NCBI GenBank assembly: GCA_027307165.1
Contig: DAHUXM010000023.1
Coordinates: 1 to 52,329, forward strand
DNA length: 52,329 nucleotides
Source: Gemmatimonadota bacterium
GTDB taxonomy: Bacteria; Gemmatimonadota; Gemmatimonadetes; Gemmatimonadales; Gemmatimonadaceae
Direction: 5' to 3'
Numbering within the stretch: the first letter of the stretch is position 1; every line of letters starts with the position of its first letter. The notes beneath the pieces are model-generated. The model saw only the letters and a list, made by a program, of their open reading frames with translations, made no database searches and had not been told where the DNA came from. The translations under genes were made by a program, and so were the position numbers. Of the stretch, positions 44,681 to 52,329 are shown one piece after another.

Positions 44681-46139
44681 TCTCTTTCTCCTCTGCGCTG
44701 CCGGAGTGGCATGCGCGCACAATCCGGCACCGACGCCAGCCGCGTCGCCGTCGAGCAGTGCGCCGTCCAGTTCCGCAACAGCGGGCGCAACGGCCAGCGC
44801 CACATCGGGACGCGACAGCGTCGGCAAGCCTGGTATCGGCGCGCTGTCGCTTCCGAATGCGAATCCGTTCCCGAGCACTTACGTCCCGTTCCCGTCACAC
44901 ACGACGCTGATCAGGAACGCAACGATAATGACCGCCGCGGGTCCGACGATGCAGAACGCGTCGATCCTGCTTCGCGATGGCAAGATCGTCGCGGTCGGTA
45001 CATCGGTCACCGCACCGGCCGACGCCGTAGTGATCGACGGCACGGGCAAGTACGTGACGCCGGGAATCATCGACATACACTCGCACCTCGGCGTTTACGC
45101 CGCCCCGGGCGGCGGTGGTCTCAATGACGGAAACGAGGCGACCAATCCGAACACGTCGTACGTCTGGGCCGAGCACTCGGTGTGGCCGCAGGATCCGCAG
45201 TTCCCGCGCATCCTCGCTGGCGGCGTCACGACGGTGCAAATCCTTCCAGGTTCGGCCAATCTTTTCGGCGGCCGCAGCGCGATTCTGAAGGTCGTACCGT
45301 CGCGCACGGTACAGGGAATGAAGTTTCCCGGCGCCAAGTACGGCGTTAAGATGGCGTGCGGCGAGAACCCCAAGCGTGTCTACGCTTCGCGCGGGCCGTC
45401 AACCCGCATGGGGAACGTCGCGGGTTATCGCACGGCGTACATTCAGGCTGCCGAATACCGCCGCAAGTGGGACGAATGGAACGCGAATCACAAGGGACCG
45501 CCGCCAGCACGCGACCTCGGCCAGGAAACGCTCGCAGAAGTATTGCGCGGCGACATTCTTCCGCAGATGCACTGCTACCGCGCCGACGAGATGGCGCAGA
45601 TGCTGGACGTCGCAAAGGAATTCGGCTTCAAGATCCGCGCGTTCCATCACGCGGTCGAAGCTTACAAGATCGCCGACCTGCTTCGCGAAAACGGAACGGG
45701 CGCCGCAATGTGGGCCGACTGGGGCGGTTTCAAGGAAGAAGCGATGGACGGCATTCGCGCCAACATCGCACTGGTGGATGCGGCAGGTGCGAAGGCGATG
45801 ATTCACTCGGACGATCCGTCCGGATCGCAGCGTCTCAATCAGGAAGTGGCAAAGGCGATGTACGCCGGCCGCGCAGCGGGGATCGACGTTACGGAAGACG
45901 AAGCAGTCAAGTGGATGACCATCAATCCCGCGTGGGCGCTGGAGCTGGACGACAAGATCGGCTCGCTCGAGCCTGGCAAGGACGCCGACGTCGTACTGTG
46001 GAGCGGAGATCCGTTCAGCGTTTACACGAAGGCCGAGAAGGTCTGGATCGACGGCGCGATGTTGTTCAACCGTGACGACCCAGCACAGAACTGGCGCACT
46101 GACTTCGACCTCGGCTACGTGAAGGGAGAATCCCGCTGA
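44667..46139 (+). CDS. Secreted amidohydrolase-family metalloenzyme (metal ligands intact)
   Basis: 490 residues. The N-terminal signal segment (LFLLCAAGVACAHN, a possible lipoprotein site at Cys17) is followed by an Ala/Ser/Pro linker. The amidohydrolase fold has PGIIDIHSHLG (HxH), the ligand-bearing QMHCYRADE, FHHAVEAY and IHSDDPSG (Asp). ATG at 44667 overlaps the GDPD stop by 14 bp. Substrate unknown; related proteins are imidazolonepropionase- or prolidase-like. The stop overlaps the next gene by TGATG. Confidence 0.9.
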   Translation: MRTTSLFLLCAAGVACAHNPAPTPAASPSSSAPSSSATAGATASATSGRDSVGKPGIGALSLPNANPFPSTYVPFPSHTTLIRNATIMTAAGPTMQNASILLRDGKIVAVGTSVTAPADAVVIDGTGKYVTPGIIDIHSHLGVYAAPGGGGLNDGNEATNPNTSYVWAEHSVWPQDPQFPRILAGGVTTVQILPGSANLFGGRSAILKVVPSRTVQGMKFPGAKYGVKMACGENPKRVYASRGPSTRMGNVAGYRTAYIQAAEYRRKWDEWNANHKGPPPARDLGQETLAEVLRGDILPQMHCYRADEMAQMLDVAKEFGFKIRAFHHAVEAYKIADLLRENGTGAAMWADWGGFKEEAMDGIRANIALVDAAGAKAMIHSDDPSGSQRLNQEVAKAMYAGRAAGIDVTEDEAVKWMTINPAWALELDDKIGSLEPGKDADVVLWSGDPFSVYTKAEKVWIDGAMLFNRDDPAQNWRTDFDLGYVKGESR

Positions 46140-47419
46140 TGAAAAAGCAACTTCTATTTGCCGCGTGCGTGACGTTCGTTACCGTCGCGGCGGCACATGC
46201 GCAGACAGTCGCGATCACTGGCGGAACTGTGTATCCGGTGAGTGGTCCCGCGATTCAGAATGGTACGGTACTGATGCGCGATGGCAAGATCGTCGCGGTC
46301 GGTGCTGACGTGGCCGTTCCCGCTGGCGCGCAACGCATCGACGCGACCGGCAAGATCGTGACGCCGGGATTCATCGATGCATCGACGACGCTTGGTCTGG
46401 TCGAGATCGGCGGTGAGCCGAGTACGCGCGATGCCAACGCGAAGGGAACGGACGCAATCGCGGCCTCGTTCCGTTCGTGGGACGGACTCAACTCGGAGTC
46501 CGTGAACTGGGCGCCGGCGCGCAACGAAGGTGTCACCAGTGCTGTCGTGCTGCCCGGCGGCGGCCTGGTATCCGGAGGAGCAGCAATGGTCGACCTGGCC
46601 GATGGCACTGCGGCGCAGATGATCCGGCGGGCACCCGTCGCGATGATCGCACAGATCGACAATCCGCGCAGCGCGCAGACTGGCGCGCGTGGCGAGCTGA
46701 TCGGCAAGCTGCGGAACCTCATCGAGGACGTGAAGTTCTACCAGGCTCACAGGGCGGATTACGACCGTTCCGCAACGCGCAGCCTCACCGCGCCGCGCGT
46801 GGATCTTGAAGCAATGATCCCGGTCGTTGAAGGCAAGCTCCCGCTCGCGATCGAGGCCGAGCGTGTTGACGACATACAGGCTGCGCTCCGGCTCGCGAAG
46901 GAGTTCAACCTCAAGATCATCATCATGGGTGGCGCCGAAGCATGGCTCGCTGCCACTGACCTCGCCGCGGCGCACGTTCCGGTCGTTGCGGGCGCGATGA
47001 ACAACATTCCGACCAGCTTCGAGACACTGAACCAGCGTCAGGAGAACCTTGGAATCCTGAGCAAGGCTGGCGTGACCACCGCGATCGTCGGCAACAACGG
47101 CGACGGCGACGAGGAGCTGTTCAACGTGCGCAACATCAAGTACGAAGCAGGTAACGCAGTTGCGTACGGCATGACGCACGATGCGGCGTTGCGCGCCGTG
47201 ACGCTGGCGCCGGCCGAGATGTTCGGTGTTGCGGATCACGTCGGCTCGCTGCAACCGGGGCGCGACGCGAACGTTGTGATCTGGAGCGGAGATCCGTTCG
47301 AGTTCTCGACGCACGCGGAGCACGTGTACATTCATGGTCGCGACGTAATCGCGCCGAGCCGGCAGGACATGCTGACTCAGCGATACAAGACGCTTCCGCC
47401 AAAATATTCGCAGCCGTGA
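46139..47419 (+). CDS. Amidohydrolase-fold paralogue lacking metal ligands (probable pseudoenzyme)
   Basis: 426 residues with a signal peptide (LLFAACVTFVTVAAAHAQ). It shares the amidohydrolase frame with its neighbour (GGTVYPVSGPAIQNGTVLMRDGKIVAVG; ADHVGSLQPGRDANVVIWSGDPFE), but the HxH is replaced by DASTTLG, the second His region by LAIEAERVDD, the third by IIIMGGAEAW, and the Asp region by IVGNNGDGDEE. Without them it cannot form the usual metal centre. Being tightly coupled, it may be a structural partner of the active enzyme. Confidence 0.85.
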   Translation: MKKQLLFAACVTFVTVAAAHAQTVAITGGTVYPVSGPAIQNGTVLMRDGKIVAVGADVAVPAGAQRIDATGKIVTPGFIDASTTLGLVEIGGEPSTRDANAKGTDAIAASFRSWDGLNSESVNWAPARNEGVTSAVVLPGGGLVSGGAAMVDLADGTAAQMIRRAPVAMIAQIDNPRSAQTGARGELIGKLRNLIEDVKFYQAHRADYDRSATRSLTAPRVDLEAMIPVVEGKLPLAIEAERVDDIQAALRLAKEFNLKIIIMGGAEAWLAATDLAAAHVPVVAGAMNNIPTSFETLNQRQENLGILSKAGVTTAIVGNNGDGDEELFNVRNIKYEAGNAVAYGMTHDAALRAVTLAPAEMFGVADHVGSLQPGRDANVVIWSGDPFEFSTHAEHVYIHGRDVIAPSRQDMLTQRYKTLPPKYSQP

Positions 47420-47444
47420 GCCACACGACACGGTGAGCATTCGA

Positions 47445-47477
47445 GAAAGCCGCCTTCGATACGAGGGCGGCTTTCTT
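47445..47477 (+). terminator. Rho-independent terminator after the amidohydrolase pair
   Basis: GAAAGCCGCC (47445-47454) pairs with GGCGGCTTTC (47466-47475) around an 11-nt loop, followed by TT. It lies 26 bp after the stop. The stem is strong and the T-run short. It separates the amidohydrolases from the M20 peptidase gene 20 bp downstream. Confidence 0.8.
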
Positions 47478-47497
47478 CATGACCAGGACGAGAATCG

Positions 47498-49096
47498 ATG
47501 CAGCAAAAGACTCTTCTCATAGCAGCGTTGTGCGTTGCTGCCCCCTGCAGCGCGCAGCGAATTTCCAAGCCAGTCACATCGCCGTCGCGAGCAGCCGCTC
47601 CTTCCGGCGATGCGGCGACGCTCCGCATCGGAGCGCAGCGATACCGCCGTTCCCACGAAGCGACGATTCTGCGCGAGTTCTCGGATCTTCTCGCGCTGCC
47701 GAACGTCGCCTCCGACCATCAGAATATTCGCCGCAATGCAGACATGCTCGTAGCGATGCTCAGGAAGCGCGGAGTCGATGCCCGCACGCTCGAGCTGGAA
47801 GACGCGTCGCCGGCGGTCTATGGCGTACTCAAGGCGCCGGGCGCGACGCGCACCGTCATTCTGTACGCGCACTATGACGGCCAACCTGTCACCGCGTCGC
47901 AATGGGCAACGCCGCCCTGGTCGCCGACGCTTCGCGACAAATCACTGGCTGAGGGCGGAAAGACGATCGCGTTTCCTGCGGACAATACGACGCGCGTCAG
48001 TGGCGAGACGCGCATCTATGCGCGGTCATCCGGCGACGACAAGGCAAGCATCGTCGCGATGCTTACGGCCCTCGACGCACTACATGCGAACGGGCGCAAG
48101 CCATCGGTAAACATCAAATTTCTTTTCGAGGGCGAGGAGGAAGCTGGCTCCCCTCATCTGCTCGCGATCCTGCAGCGGTATCGCGAGCTGCTGACGGGTG
48201 ACGTTCTCTTGCTGTGTGACGGCCCCGAGCATCAGAGCGGCAGGCAGCAGTTGCTCTTTGGTGTACGTGGCACGGCAAGCATGGAGCTCACCGTTTATGG
48301 TGCCACGGCTGCGCTGCACAGCGGGCACTACGGCAACTGGGCGCCCAATCCTGGCGCAATGCTCGCGAATCTCATCGCCAGCATGCGTGATGACGACGGC
48401 CACATCAAAATCGCCGGCTTCTACGACGACGTCGTGCCTGTCTCGCGCGCGGAGCAGGCCGCGATCCGAGCCGTGCCGCCGATCGATTCAGCGTTGCGCC
48501 GCTCGCTCGGTCTCGTTCGAACGGAAGACAACAACGCTCCACTCGCCGAGCGACTCATGGCACCAGCGCTCAACCTGCGCGGCCTGAGCTACGGCAGCGT
48601 TGGCGAGCACGCGGCGAATGTGATTTCGACGGAAGCGCACGCGTCCTTCGATTTCCGCCTGGTTCCAGACGAGACGCCGGAGCGCGTGCGCGAGTTCGTT
48701 GACGGGCACATTCGAAAGCAGGGTTACTTCGTTACCAGCGACAGCGTGACGATGGCAATGCGATTGGCTCATCCGCGAATCGCGCGCGTGGTGTGGGCGG
48801 CCGGTGGCTATCCCGCGAATCGCACCGCGATGGATTCACCGGTCGCGCGGGCCGTCATCAACGTGGCTGCTGACAGCACCGGGAAGCCACCCGTTGTGTT
48901 GCCGACGATGGGTGCCAGTGCGCCGAGTTACGTGTTCGCGCAGACTCTGCACGTACCGGTGATCATCGTGCCGATCGCCAATTACGACGACAACCAGCAC
49001 GCCGCGAATGAGAATCTGCGCGTCCAGAATCTATGGGACGGCATCGAGCTGTACACGGAGATAATGGGGCGGCTCGGAACGGCAGAGTGGCGTTAG
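47498..49096 (+). CDS. Secreted M20-family metallopeptidase
   Basis: 532 residues with a signal peptide (LLIAALCVAAPCSAQ). M20 ligands are clear: LYAHYDGQP (His, Asp), SSGDDKAS (the DDK), FEGEEEAGS (Glu-Glu base) and CDGPEHQ (Asp); the dimerisation domain starts at GTASMELTVYG. It probably cleaves dipeptides or trims N-terminal residues. The ATG is 20 bp after the terminator, so it may have its own promoter. Confidence 0.9.
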   Translation: MQQKTLLIAALCVAAPCSAQRISKPVTSPSRAAAPSGDAATLRIGAQRYRRSHEATILREFSDLLALPNVASDHQNIRRNADMLVAMLRKRGVDARTLELEDASPAVYGVLKAPGATRTVILYAHYDGQPVTASQWATPPWSPTLRDKSLAEGGKTIAFPADNTTRVSGETRIYARSSGDDKASIVAMLTALDALHANGRKPSVNIKFLFEGEEEAGSPHLLAILQRYRELLTGDVLLLCDGPEHQSGRQQLLFGVRGTASMELTVYGATAALHSGHYGNWAPNPGAMLANLIASMRDDDGHIKIAGFYDDVVPVSRAEQAAIRAVPPIDSALRRSLGLVRTEDNNAPLAERLMAPALNLRGLSYGSVGEHAANVISTEAHASFDFRLVPDETPERVREFVDGHIRKQGYFVTSDSVTMAMRLAHPRIARVVWAAGGYPANRTAMDSPVARAVINVAADSTGKPPVVLPTMGASAPSYVFAQTLHVPVIIVPIANYDDNQHAANENLRVQNLWDGIELYTEIMGRLGTAEWR

Positions 49097-49150
49097 GACA
49101 GGGGCGATCCGTAGGCCCGCCCACATTTCCATTCACCAATCGGGATAGTG

Positions 49151-49219
49151 AGTAGAGGAGGATATCTCCTCTACTTCCCTCCCACACCGCCCGATATGCG
49201 GGTCCGCATCCGGCGGTTC
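49151..49219 (-). ncRNA. Group II intron domains V and VI
   Basis: Domain V is 35 nt (49185-49219): GAACCGCCGGATGC, tetraloop-like GGACCC and the return strand GCATATCGGGCGGTG. This closely follows the class C pattern GAACCGCCG...GGTGGTG. The hairpin at 49151-49175 has a perfect 10-bp stem (AGTAGAGGAG/CTCCTCTACT) and occupies the domain VI position. Both are likely functional folds even though the coding part is broken. Confidence 0.8.
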
Positions 49220-49248
49220 AGAAAGGTGAGGTTAGCGGTACTTGGTAA

Positions 49249-49515
49249 TTAGCGAGCACATAAGCGCGGCACTCCAAGCTGATCGAAGTACCGCACCGGG
49301 AATGTTGTCTGGACCGCACCATGTGTTGCCATCGCCCACCATTGGCGTGTGTGAGCCGCCGCCCGAGCCAGCCTCGCAGGAAGCCCACGCTGCCGGAGTT
49401 CTTGATACGTCGTCGGACCACTCTTCCATTGCTTGAGAATTAGCATACGCAGTCGGCGGTGTAGCCACTTGTCCACGTCCTCGAATACTCCGGGCGTGTC
49501 GGCAAGCACCGCCAC
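49249..49515 (-). pseudogene. C-terminal remnant of a group II intron reverse transcriptase/maturase
   Basis: About 88 codons. VDKWLHRRLRMLILKQWK, RQRGLPARLARAAAHTRQWW and YFDQLGVPRLCAR are the maturase domain X and its ending in LtrA-type proteins (…DxLGLPRI…). The reverse transcriptase motifs (YADD) are absent. It is in frame from a GTG at 49515, but a TGA lies a few codons upstream, so no complete protein can be made. Confidence 0.85.
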
Positions 49516-49830
49516 AGATCCCTGCGGTGCGTCGCCGTTTCAGGCATAAAGCGAGATCTCCCCAGGTAATGCCATTCACTGTCACTGCACGAGCGCCGGA
49601 TCCTACGCAGCCTGACGTTTGATCGCGAGAGCTTTGCGGTCACATGCCCGCTCGCCCTTGTCGGCCACGCCTCATATCCGATCCCTGTTCGTCGGCCCGC
49701 GGGTCTCGCTACTCCGCCTCTTTCAGCGACTCGCTCGCGCTCATCGCCTTGCGGTTCGCTCGGGTCGTTGCGATCACCTTCCCAAAGGACTGACACCTCC
49801 CAAAGTGAATGGTCATGCTGGGGAGACATG

Positions 49831-49863
49831 AAGAAGCCGCCCTCATAATCATGGCGACTTCTT
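49831..49863. terminator. Hairpin adjoining the intron 5' end
   Basis: AAGAAGCCGCC (49831-49841) and GGCGACTTCTT (49853-49863) pair with one C-A mismatch around an 11-nt loop. In plus orientation it ends in CTTCTTT and may terminate transcription from the M20 gene; in minus orientation it may terminate the gene at 50115-50651. Class C group II introns insert directly behind terminator hairpins, and this one is immediately next to the intron 5' end. Confidence 0.6.
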
Positions 49864-49876
49864 TGTGTGTCGGCGG

Positions 49877-49955
49877 TCTTCGGAACGACGACGCCATACA
49901 CGCGGCGGATTGGCTGTCGTGCGCAGGGCGCGCATCCTTCCGCGCCTGGCCCAGT
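49877..49955 (-). repeat. Copy of the composite dispersed repeat
   Basis: GAACGACGACGCC, GCGGATTGG and then CAGGGCGCGCATCCTTCCGC with GCCTGGCCC follow the same order as the left arm at 5788-6015: a CGGATTGG module followed by the GGGCGCGG-palindrome-CCGCGCCTGGCCC module. The stem here is less perfect. The copy lies 160 bp beyond the stop of the hypothetical gene at 50115-50651. Confidence 0.7.
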
Positions 49956-50114
49956 TAGGCGTAATCGATCCCCTGGAAAAGCAGGAGTTTGGCCTCTAGC
50001 CGCCGAATGCGACGCCCGCGCGCGTGAATGCGATGCCTTGATACTCGTCAATTGGTAATGAAAAACCGCGCGTCCAGAAGGTACGGGACGGCAGCCTTGC
50101 ATTATAATCTGATG

Positions 50115-50651
50115 CTACGTGATTGAGAGTCGTTTTCGCGCAGTGACGATCCAGCCATTCGCCGTACGACGTAGCAGCAGTTCATCCTGTTCATACGAAT
50201 TAACCGGCGCGCCCTCGGGACGTATGTTCATGCTGACCGTTACAGTCGCGGTTGTATCGGAAAACTTGGGTGTTCCCAAGCCGATCACGCCATTGATTTC
50301 ATCGAAACGGCAGATGTAACGGCCGCAGGTTTGGTTGGGTGGCGCGACCATCTCCGGCAATCCGGTAGCCGTTGCGACGGCGTGTTGGTGCGCCGCGATC
50401 GCATCGGAATCGGAACACAATGGTATTCCCGGTATACATTCCGGCCCGTTTTTGATCAACAGTCGCGGTCCGACTGCTTTTTGGAGATAGTTGGCGGCCG
50501 CCCGCCATACCTCTGCTGTATCGGAGCTCGTGGGTAATACAGTGTGATCCTGTGCCAACAGTGGTGTTGCGTTCAGCGAAAACGCTAGTGCGGCGACGTT
50601 GACCACGACAAGGACCAGGTTGGCAAACCAAAATGGAATCCGGCGTTGCAT
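50115..50651 (-). CDS. Secreted protein of unknown function
   Basis: 178 residues from the ATG at 50649-50651; a longer frame to 50900 lacks obvious support. MQRRIPFWFANLVLVVVNVAALAFSLNATPLLAQ is a long hydrophobic signal or anchor. The mature part has four Cys (PECIPGIPLC, QTCGRYICRF) likely in two disulfides and a C-terminal strand pattern ELLLRRTANGWIVTARKR typical of DUF4440/SnoaL-like or lipocalin-like folds, not assigned. Codon use is less GC-skewed than in neighbouring genes, in line with the accessory pocket. Confidence 0.6.
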   Translation of the reverse strand: MQRRIPFWFANLVLVVVNVAALAFSLNATPLLAQDHTVLPTSSDTAEVWRAAANYLQKAVGPRLLIKNGPECIPGIPLCSDSDAIAAHQHAVATATGLPEMVAPPNQTCGRYICRFDEINGVIGLGTPKFSDTTATVTVSMNIRPEGAPVNSYEQDELLLRRTANGWIVTARKRLSIT

Positions 50652-51240
50652 CACGATGCCCGTCCGCAATAGTCCGATAGTGCGTATGCGCCCATATCCT
50701 GTTGGATCGTCAGACTCGAAATCGCCATGGTCGGACGAGCCCCGCCGCATGTAGTGCGTCGAGTCATGTCGCGCGGTCCGAAGTAGCTTACCATCGGTCG
50801 GGTTGCCCCATAGGCGCATCTCGTTGGGCATCGCGTCGTGCCATTCGCCTTCGGCAGGCCCTCCATTGCACTGCGGCGGACACCACGTCGGGTTCCACAC
50901 ACGAGATTATTTTGACGGCCGCGATTCACAAGCGCCTGCACATTTACGCTGAGGCTCTGGCACATTGGATCGATCAGACTCCGTAAACGGAATGTTTCAC
51001 CTTGCCCCGCGGTAATAAGCGCGCCCAGCGCAAGCAGACACGTCGATCAGTGGGGCACTTGACCGAGTACAGGGTTTTCCTGAGAGCCGTATCACTAAGC
51101 TATCGTTTATTTCTTGTTATTCAGCGGTGTGATTGCCGCTACTCAACAGGGGTAGGGCGAGTTATCACGCGAAAGGTGGCAATTGCTATCCCTCCTATCA
51201 AGTGAGTTCGCAAACCACGGGCACTACGCGCGGGAAAGAC
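50652..51240. other. Long intergenic stretch without a supportable gene
   Basis: Frames on the minus strand (for example 50651-50965, and the upstream extension of the gene at 50115) contain stops or unrelated composition and no ribosome-site support. GC content falls around 51090-51200 (stretch TATCGTTTATTTCTTGTTATTC). I see no tRNA, phage or transposase signature. The region may be a decayed insertion. Confidence 0.5.
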
Positions 51241-51267
51241 AAAGGCTCCCGCATTGGGGAGCCCTTT
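51241..51267 (-). terminator. Terminator of the rplU-rpmA operon
   Basis: On the minus strand GGGCTCCCC pairs with GGGAGCC across a short loop, flanked by AAA and TTTGTCTTT. It lies 29 bp after the rpmA stop codon. The symmetric A/T flanks would also allow it to work on the plus strand. Confidence 0.8.
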
Positions 51268-51296
51268 CATTCCTTAAGCCGCACCGCTACGCGCGA

Positions 51297-51575
51297 CTAC
51301 GCAGTCGCCGTCTCGGCCTGCTGCTGAGGATAGACGCTGATCTTGTAGCGCGTCTTGCTCTTGTGCTCGAACTTCACGACGCCGTCGATGAGCGAGTAGA
51401 TCGTGTAGTCGGAGCCGAGTCCGACGTTGCGGCCCGGGTGCCACTTGGTGCCGCACTGGCGGACGATGATGTTGCCCGCGACCACGCGCTCGCCACCGAA
51501 CTTCTTGACGCCACGGTACTGCGCGTTGCTGTCGCGACCGTTGCGAGTGGATCCTACGCCCTTTTTATGTGCCAT
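51297..51575 (-). CDS. rpmA: 50S ribosomal protein L27
   Basis: 92 residues. [17 protein letters not shown] and [23 protein letters not shown] are the invariant L27 start and core. L27 contacts the peptidyl-transferase centre through its N-terminus, which here starts at once with AHKKG (no cleavable extension). It follows rplU after 13 bp. Confidence 0.98.
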   Translation of the reverse strand: MAHKKGVGSTRNGRDSNAQYRGVKKFGGERVVAGNIIVRQCGTKWHPGRNVGLGSDYTIYSLIDGVVKFEHKSKTRYKISVYPQQQAETATA

Positions 51576-51588
51576 GTTTTTCTAAGCC

Positions 51589-51906
51589 TCAGGCGAGTGT
51601 GATATCGCCGATCTTGATCTCGGTGAAGCCCTGACGATGTCCCTGCTTGCGCGCGTAGTTCTTGCGGCGCTTCTGCTTGAAGACGATGATCTTCTCGCCG
51701 CGGCCGTGCTTGACGATCTCGGCGGCGACTGAGGCGCCCTTGAGGGCCGGCACGCCGACGTGGGTATTCTTGTCATCGCTACCGAGCAGCACGTCCGAGA
51801 ACGTGACTTTTGCTCCGGCGTCGCCGACAAGCGTGGGGATTCTGTAGGTTTTGCCGGGCTCGACGCGAAACTGCTTGCCGCCGGTTCGGATGATAGCGTA
51901 TGGCAT
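51589..51906 (-). CDS. rplU: 50S ribosomal protein L21
   Basis: 105 residues. MPYAIIRTGGKQFRVEPG and IVFKQKRRKNYARKQGHRQ are L21 hallmarks. The ATG at 51904-51906 is chosen by homology; the frame continues far upstream only through repeat sequence. It opens the rplU-rpmA operon, whose leader covers the repeat region 51907-52329. Confidence 0.98.
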   Translation of the reverse strand: MPYAIIRTGGKQFRVEPGKTYRIPTLVGDAGAKVTFSDVLLGSDDKNTHVGVPALKGASVAAEIVKHGRGEKIIVFKQKRRKNYARKQGHRQGFTEIKIGDITLA

Positions 51907-52049
51907 GGAATCGTGTTGGTTTTGGTGCAGCCTCGAATTATAGCGCGGGCAACGCCCCGACGGTAGTGGCGGAGGGTGGATCCGTACTCTCGACGACGGC
52001 GTCGGACCCCCCACGCATTCCCGGCGTGCGCGAAACCGCAGGGGCGGGC

Positions 52050-52180
52050 CCCCGTGCCCGCCCACGTGACGCGACGCCGTTCGTAACCGCCACCTCGCCG
52101 GTTCGCGCCAAGCTCCGCGCCGCCCCGTGCCCGCCCACGTGACGCGACGCCGTTCGTAACCGCCACCTCGCCGGTTCGCC
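52050..52180. repeat. Two tandem 73-bp GC-rich repeats upstream of rplU
   Basis: CCCCGTGCCCGCCCACGTGA begins copies near 52050 and 52123 (73-bp period), each continuing GCGACGCCGTTCGTAACCGC and CACCTCGCCGGTTCGC. Copy identity is nearly complete over about 55 bp. They are unlike the other repeat family. The surrounding 51907-52329 has no gene I can support; long minus-strand frames are repeat translation. Confidence 0.8.
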
Positions 52181-52329
52181 CCGATCCATACGCGCCCGGC
52201 CGTGCGACGTAATATCGCGACGCCACATATCCTGATCCCGCAGCGATCGTCCATCGATCGCTTCGCCATGGACCAGACCGGGTTCGGGGCGACAGGCCGA
52301 TGGCGCGGCCACCGTCCGATCCATCCCGG

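Larger units (their letters stand above)
49145..49829 (-). mobile_element. Collapsed group II intron, probably class C (ribozyme retained, reverse transcriptase mostly lost)
   Basis: Reading the minus strand, the 5' end near 49829 (ATGTCTCCCCAGCATGACC) and the following domain I sequence, including GAACAGGGATCGGATATGAGG and GCATGTGACCGCAAAG, resemble group IIC introns such as the Oceanobacillus iheyensis intron, from memory. A domain III-like GCATTACCTGGGGAGATCT lies near 49565-49585. Then only the last part of a maturase follows (49249-49515), then domain V (49185-49219) and a domain VI-like hairpin (49151-49175). The size is about 685 nt against about 2 kb for an intact element. The ends are approximate (3' end plus or minus 10). 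Confidence 0.75.

Noticed and set aside
49510-49530. APQGS resembling the reverse transcriptase PQG motif
   Set aside because: It sits in the domain III/junction area of the intron and is not followed by the YADD region; likely coincidence.
50651-50965. Overlapping minus-strand frames upstream of the 50115 gene
   Set aside because: Two competing frames, no homology, no ribosome site; the signal-peptide start at 50651 is better.
51938-52324. Minus-strand frame over the repeat region upstream of rplU
   Set aside because: It translates the GC-rich 73-bp repeat; no gene signal.

Overview
The window is a GC-rich, densely packed bacterial chromosome segment from a diderm: it carries TonB-type and porin-like outer-membrane proteins and lipoprotein or Sec signal peptides. 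Gene content and order (carA-secG-tpiA-pgk-gap; yicC-gmk-rpoZ-coaBC-udg-dnaB-radA; a Tad pilus operon; secreted amidohydrolases and M20 peptidases) would fit Gemmatimonadota or a related soil phylum. That assignment is an inference; the window has no rRNA gene to test it.

Almost all genes to about 43.2 kb lie on the minus strand, in long operons with 1-14 bp stop/start overlaps (ATGA, GTGA, TGATG). From the left: a truncated HU/IHF gene (1-129); carbamoyl-phosphate synthase small subunit, SecG and the lower glycolysis genes tpiA-pgk-gap plus comF (518-5781); a repeat-filled gap (5788-6310); an eleven-gene information-processing and cofactor run from yicC (15655) down to aroE (6313), with a candidate sigma-70 promoter at 15668-15696; an outer-membrane receptor, leucyl aminopeptidase and isocitrate dehydrogenase (15716-20292); small secreted proteins; a truncated hemoglobin-cupin pair; two glycosyltransferases; and a tRNA-Leu(CAA) at 24686-24771.

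From 36668 down to 26073 runs a complete Tad/Flp pilus operon: two Flp pilins, prepilin peptidase, TadE, CpaB, secretin, TadZ, TadA ATPase, TadB, TadC and two tandem TadG-like proteins, followed by a secreted carboxypeptidase-regulatory-like protein. The secretin gene carries an in-frame TGA just before its conserved C-terminal motif, and the frame stays open and homologous for another 54 codons up to the next gene. This is the most surprising observation in the window.

From 37.0 to 43.2 kb lie an isoprenylcysteine-methyltransferase-like membrane protein, a five-gene operon (porin, short PstS-like binding protein, single-pass membrane protein, small protein, Ser/Thr kinase) and an ECF sigma/anti-sigma/Spy-like module. 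From 43.3 to 49.1 kb the plus strand carries TetR, a glycerophosphodiester phosphodiesterase, two overlapping amidohydrolases (the second lacks its metal ligands) and a secreted M20 peptidase.

The 49.1-51.2 kb pocket is gene-poor. It holds a collapsed group II intron that looks like class C: its ribozyme domains are recognisable, most of its reverse transcriptase is gone, and it abuts a hairpin. A member of a dispersed palindromic repeat family and one secreted hypothetical protein are also there. rpmA-rplU and a GC-rich tandem repeat close the window.
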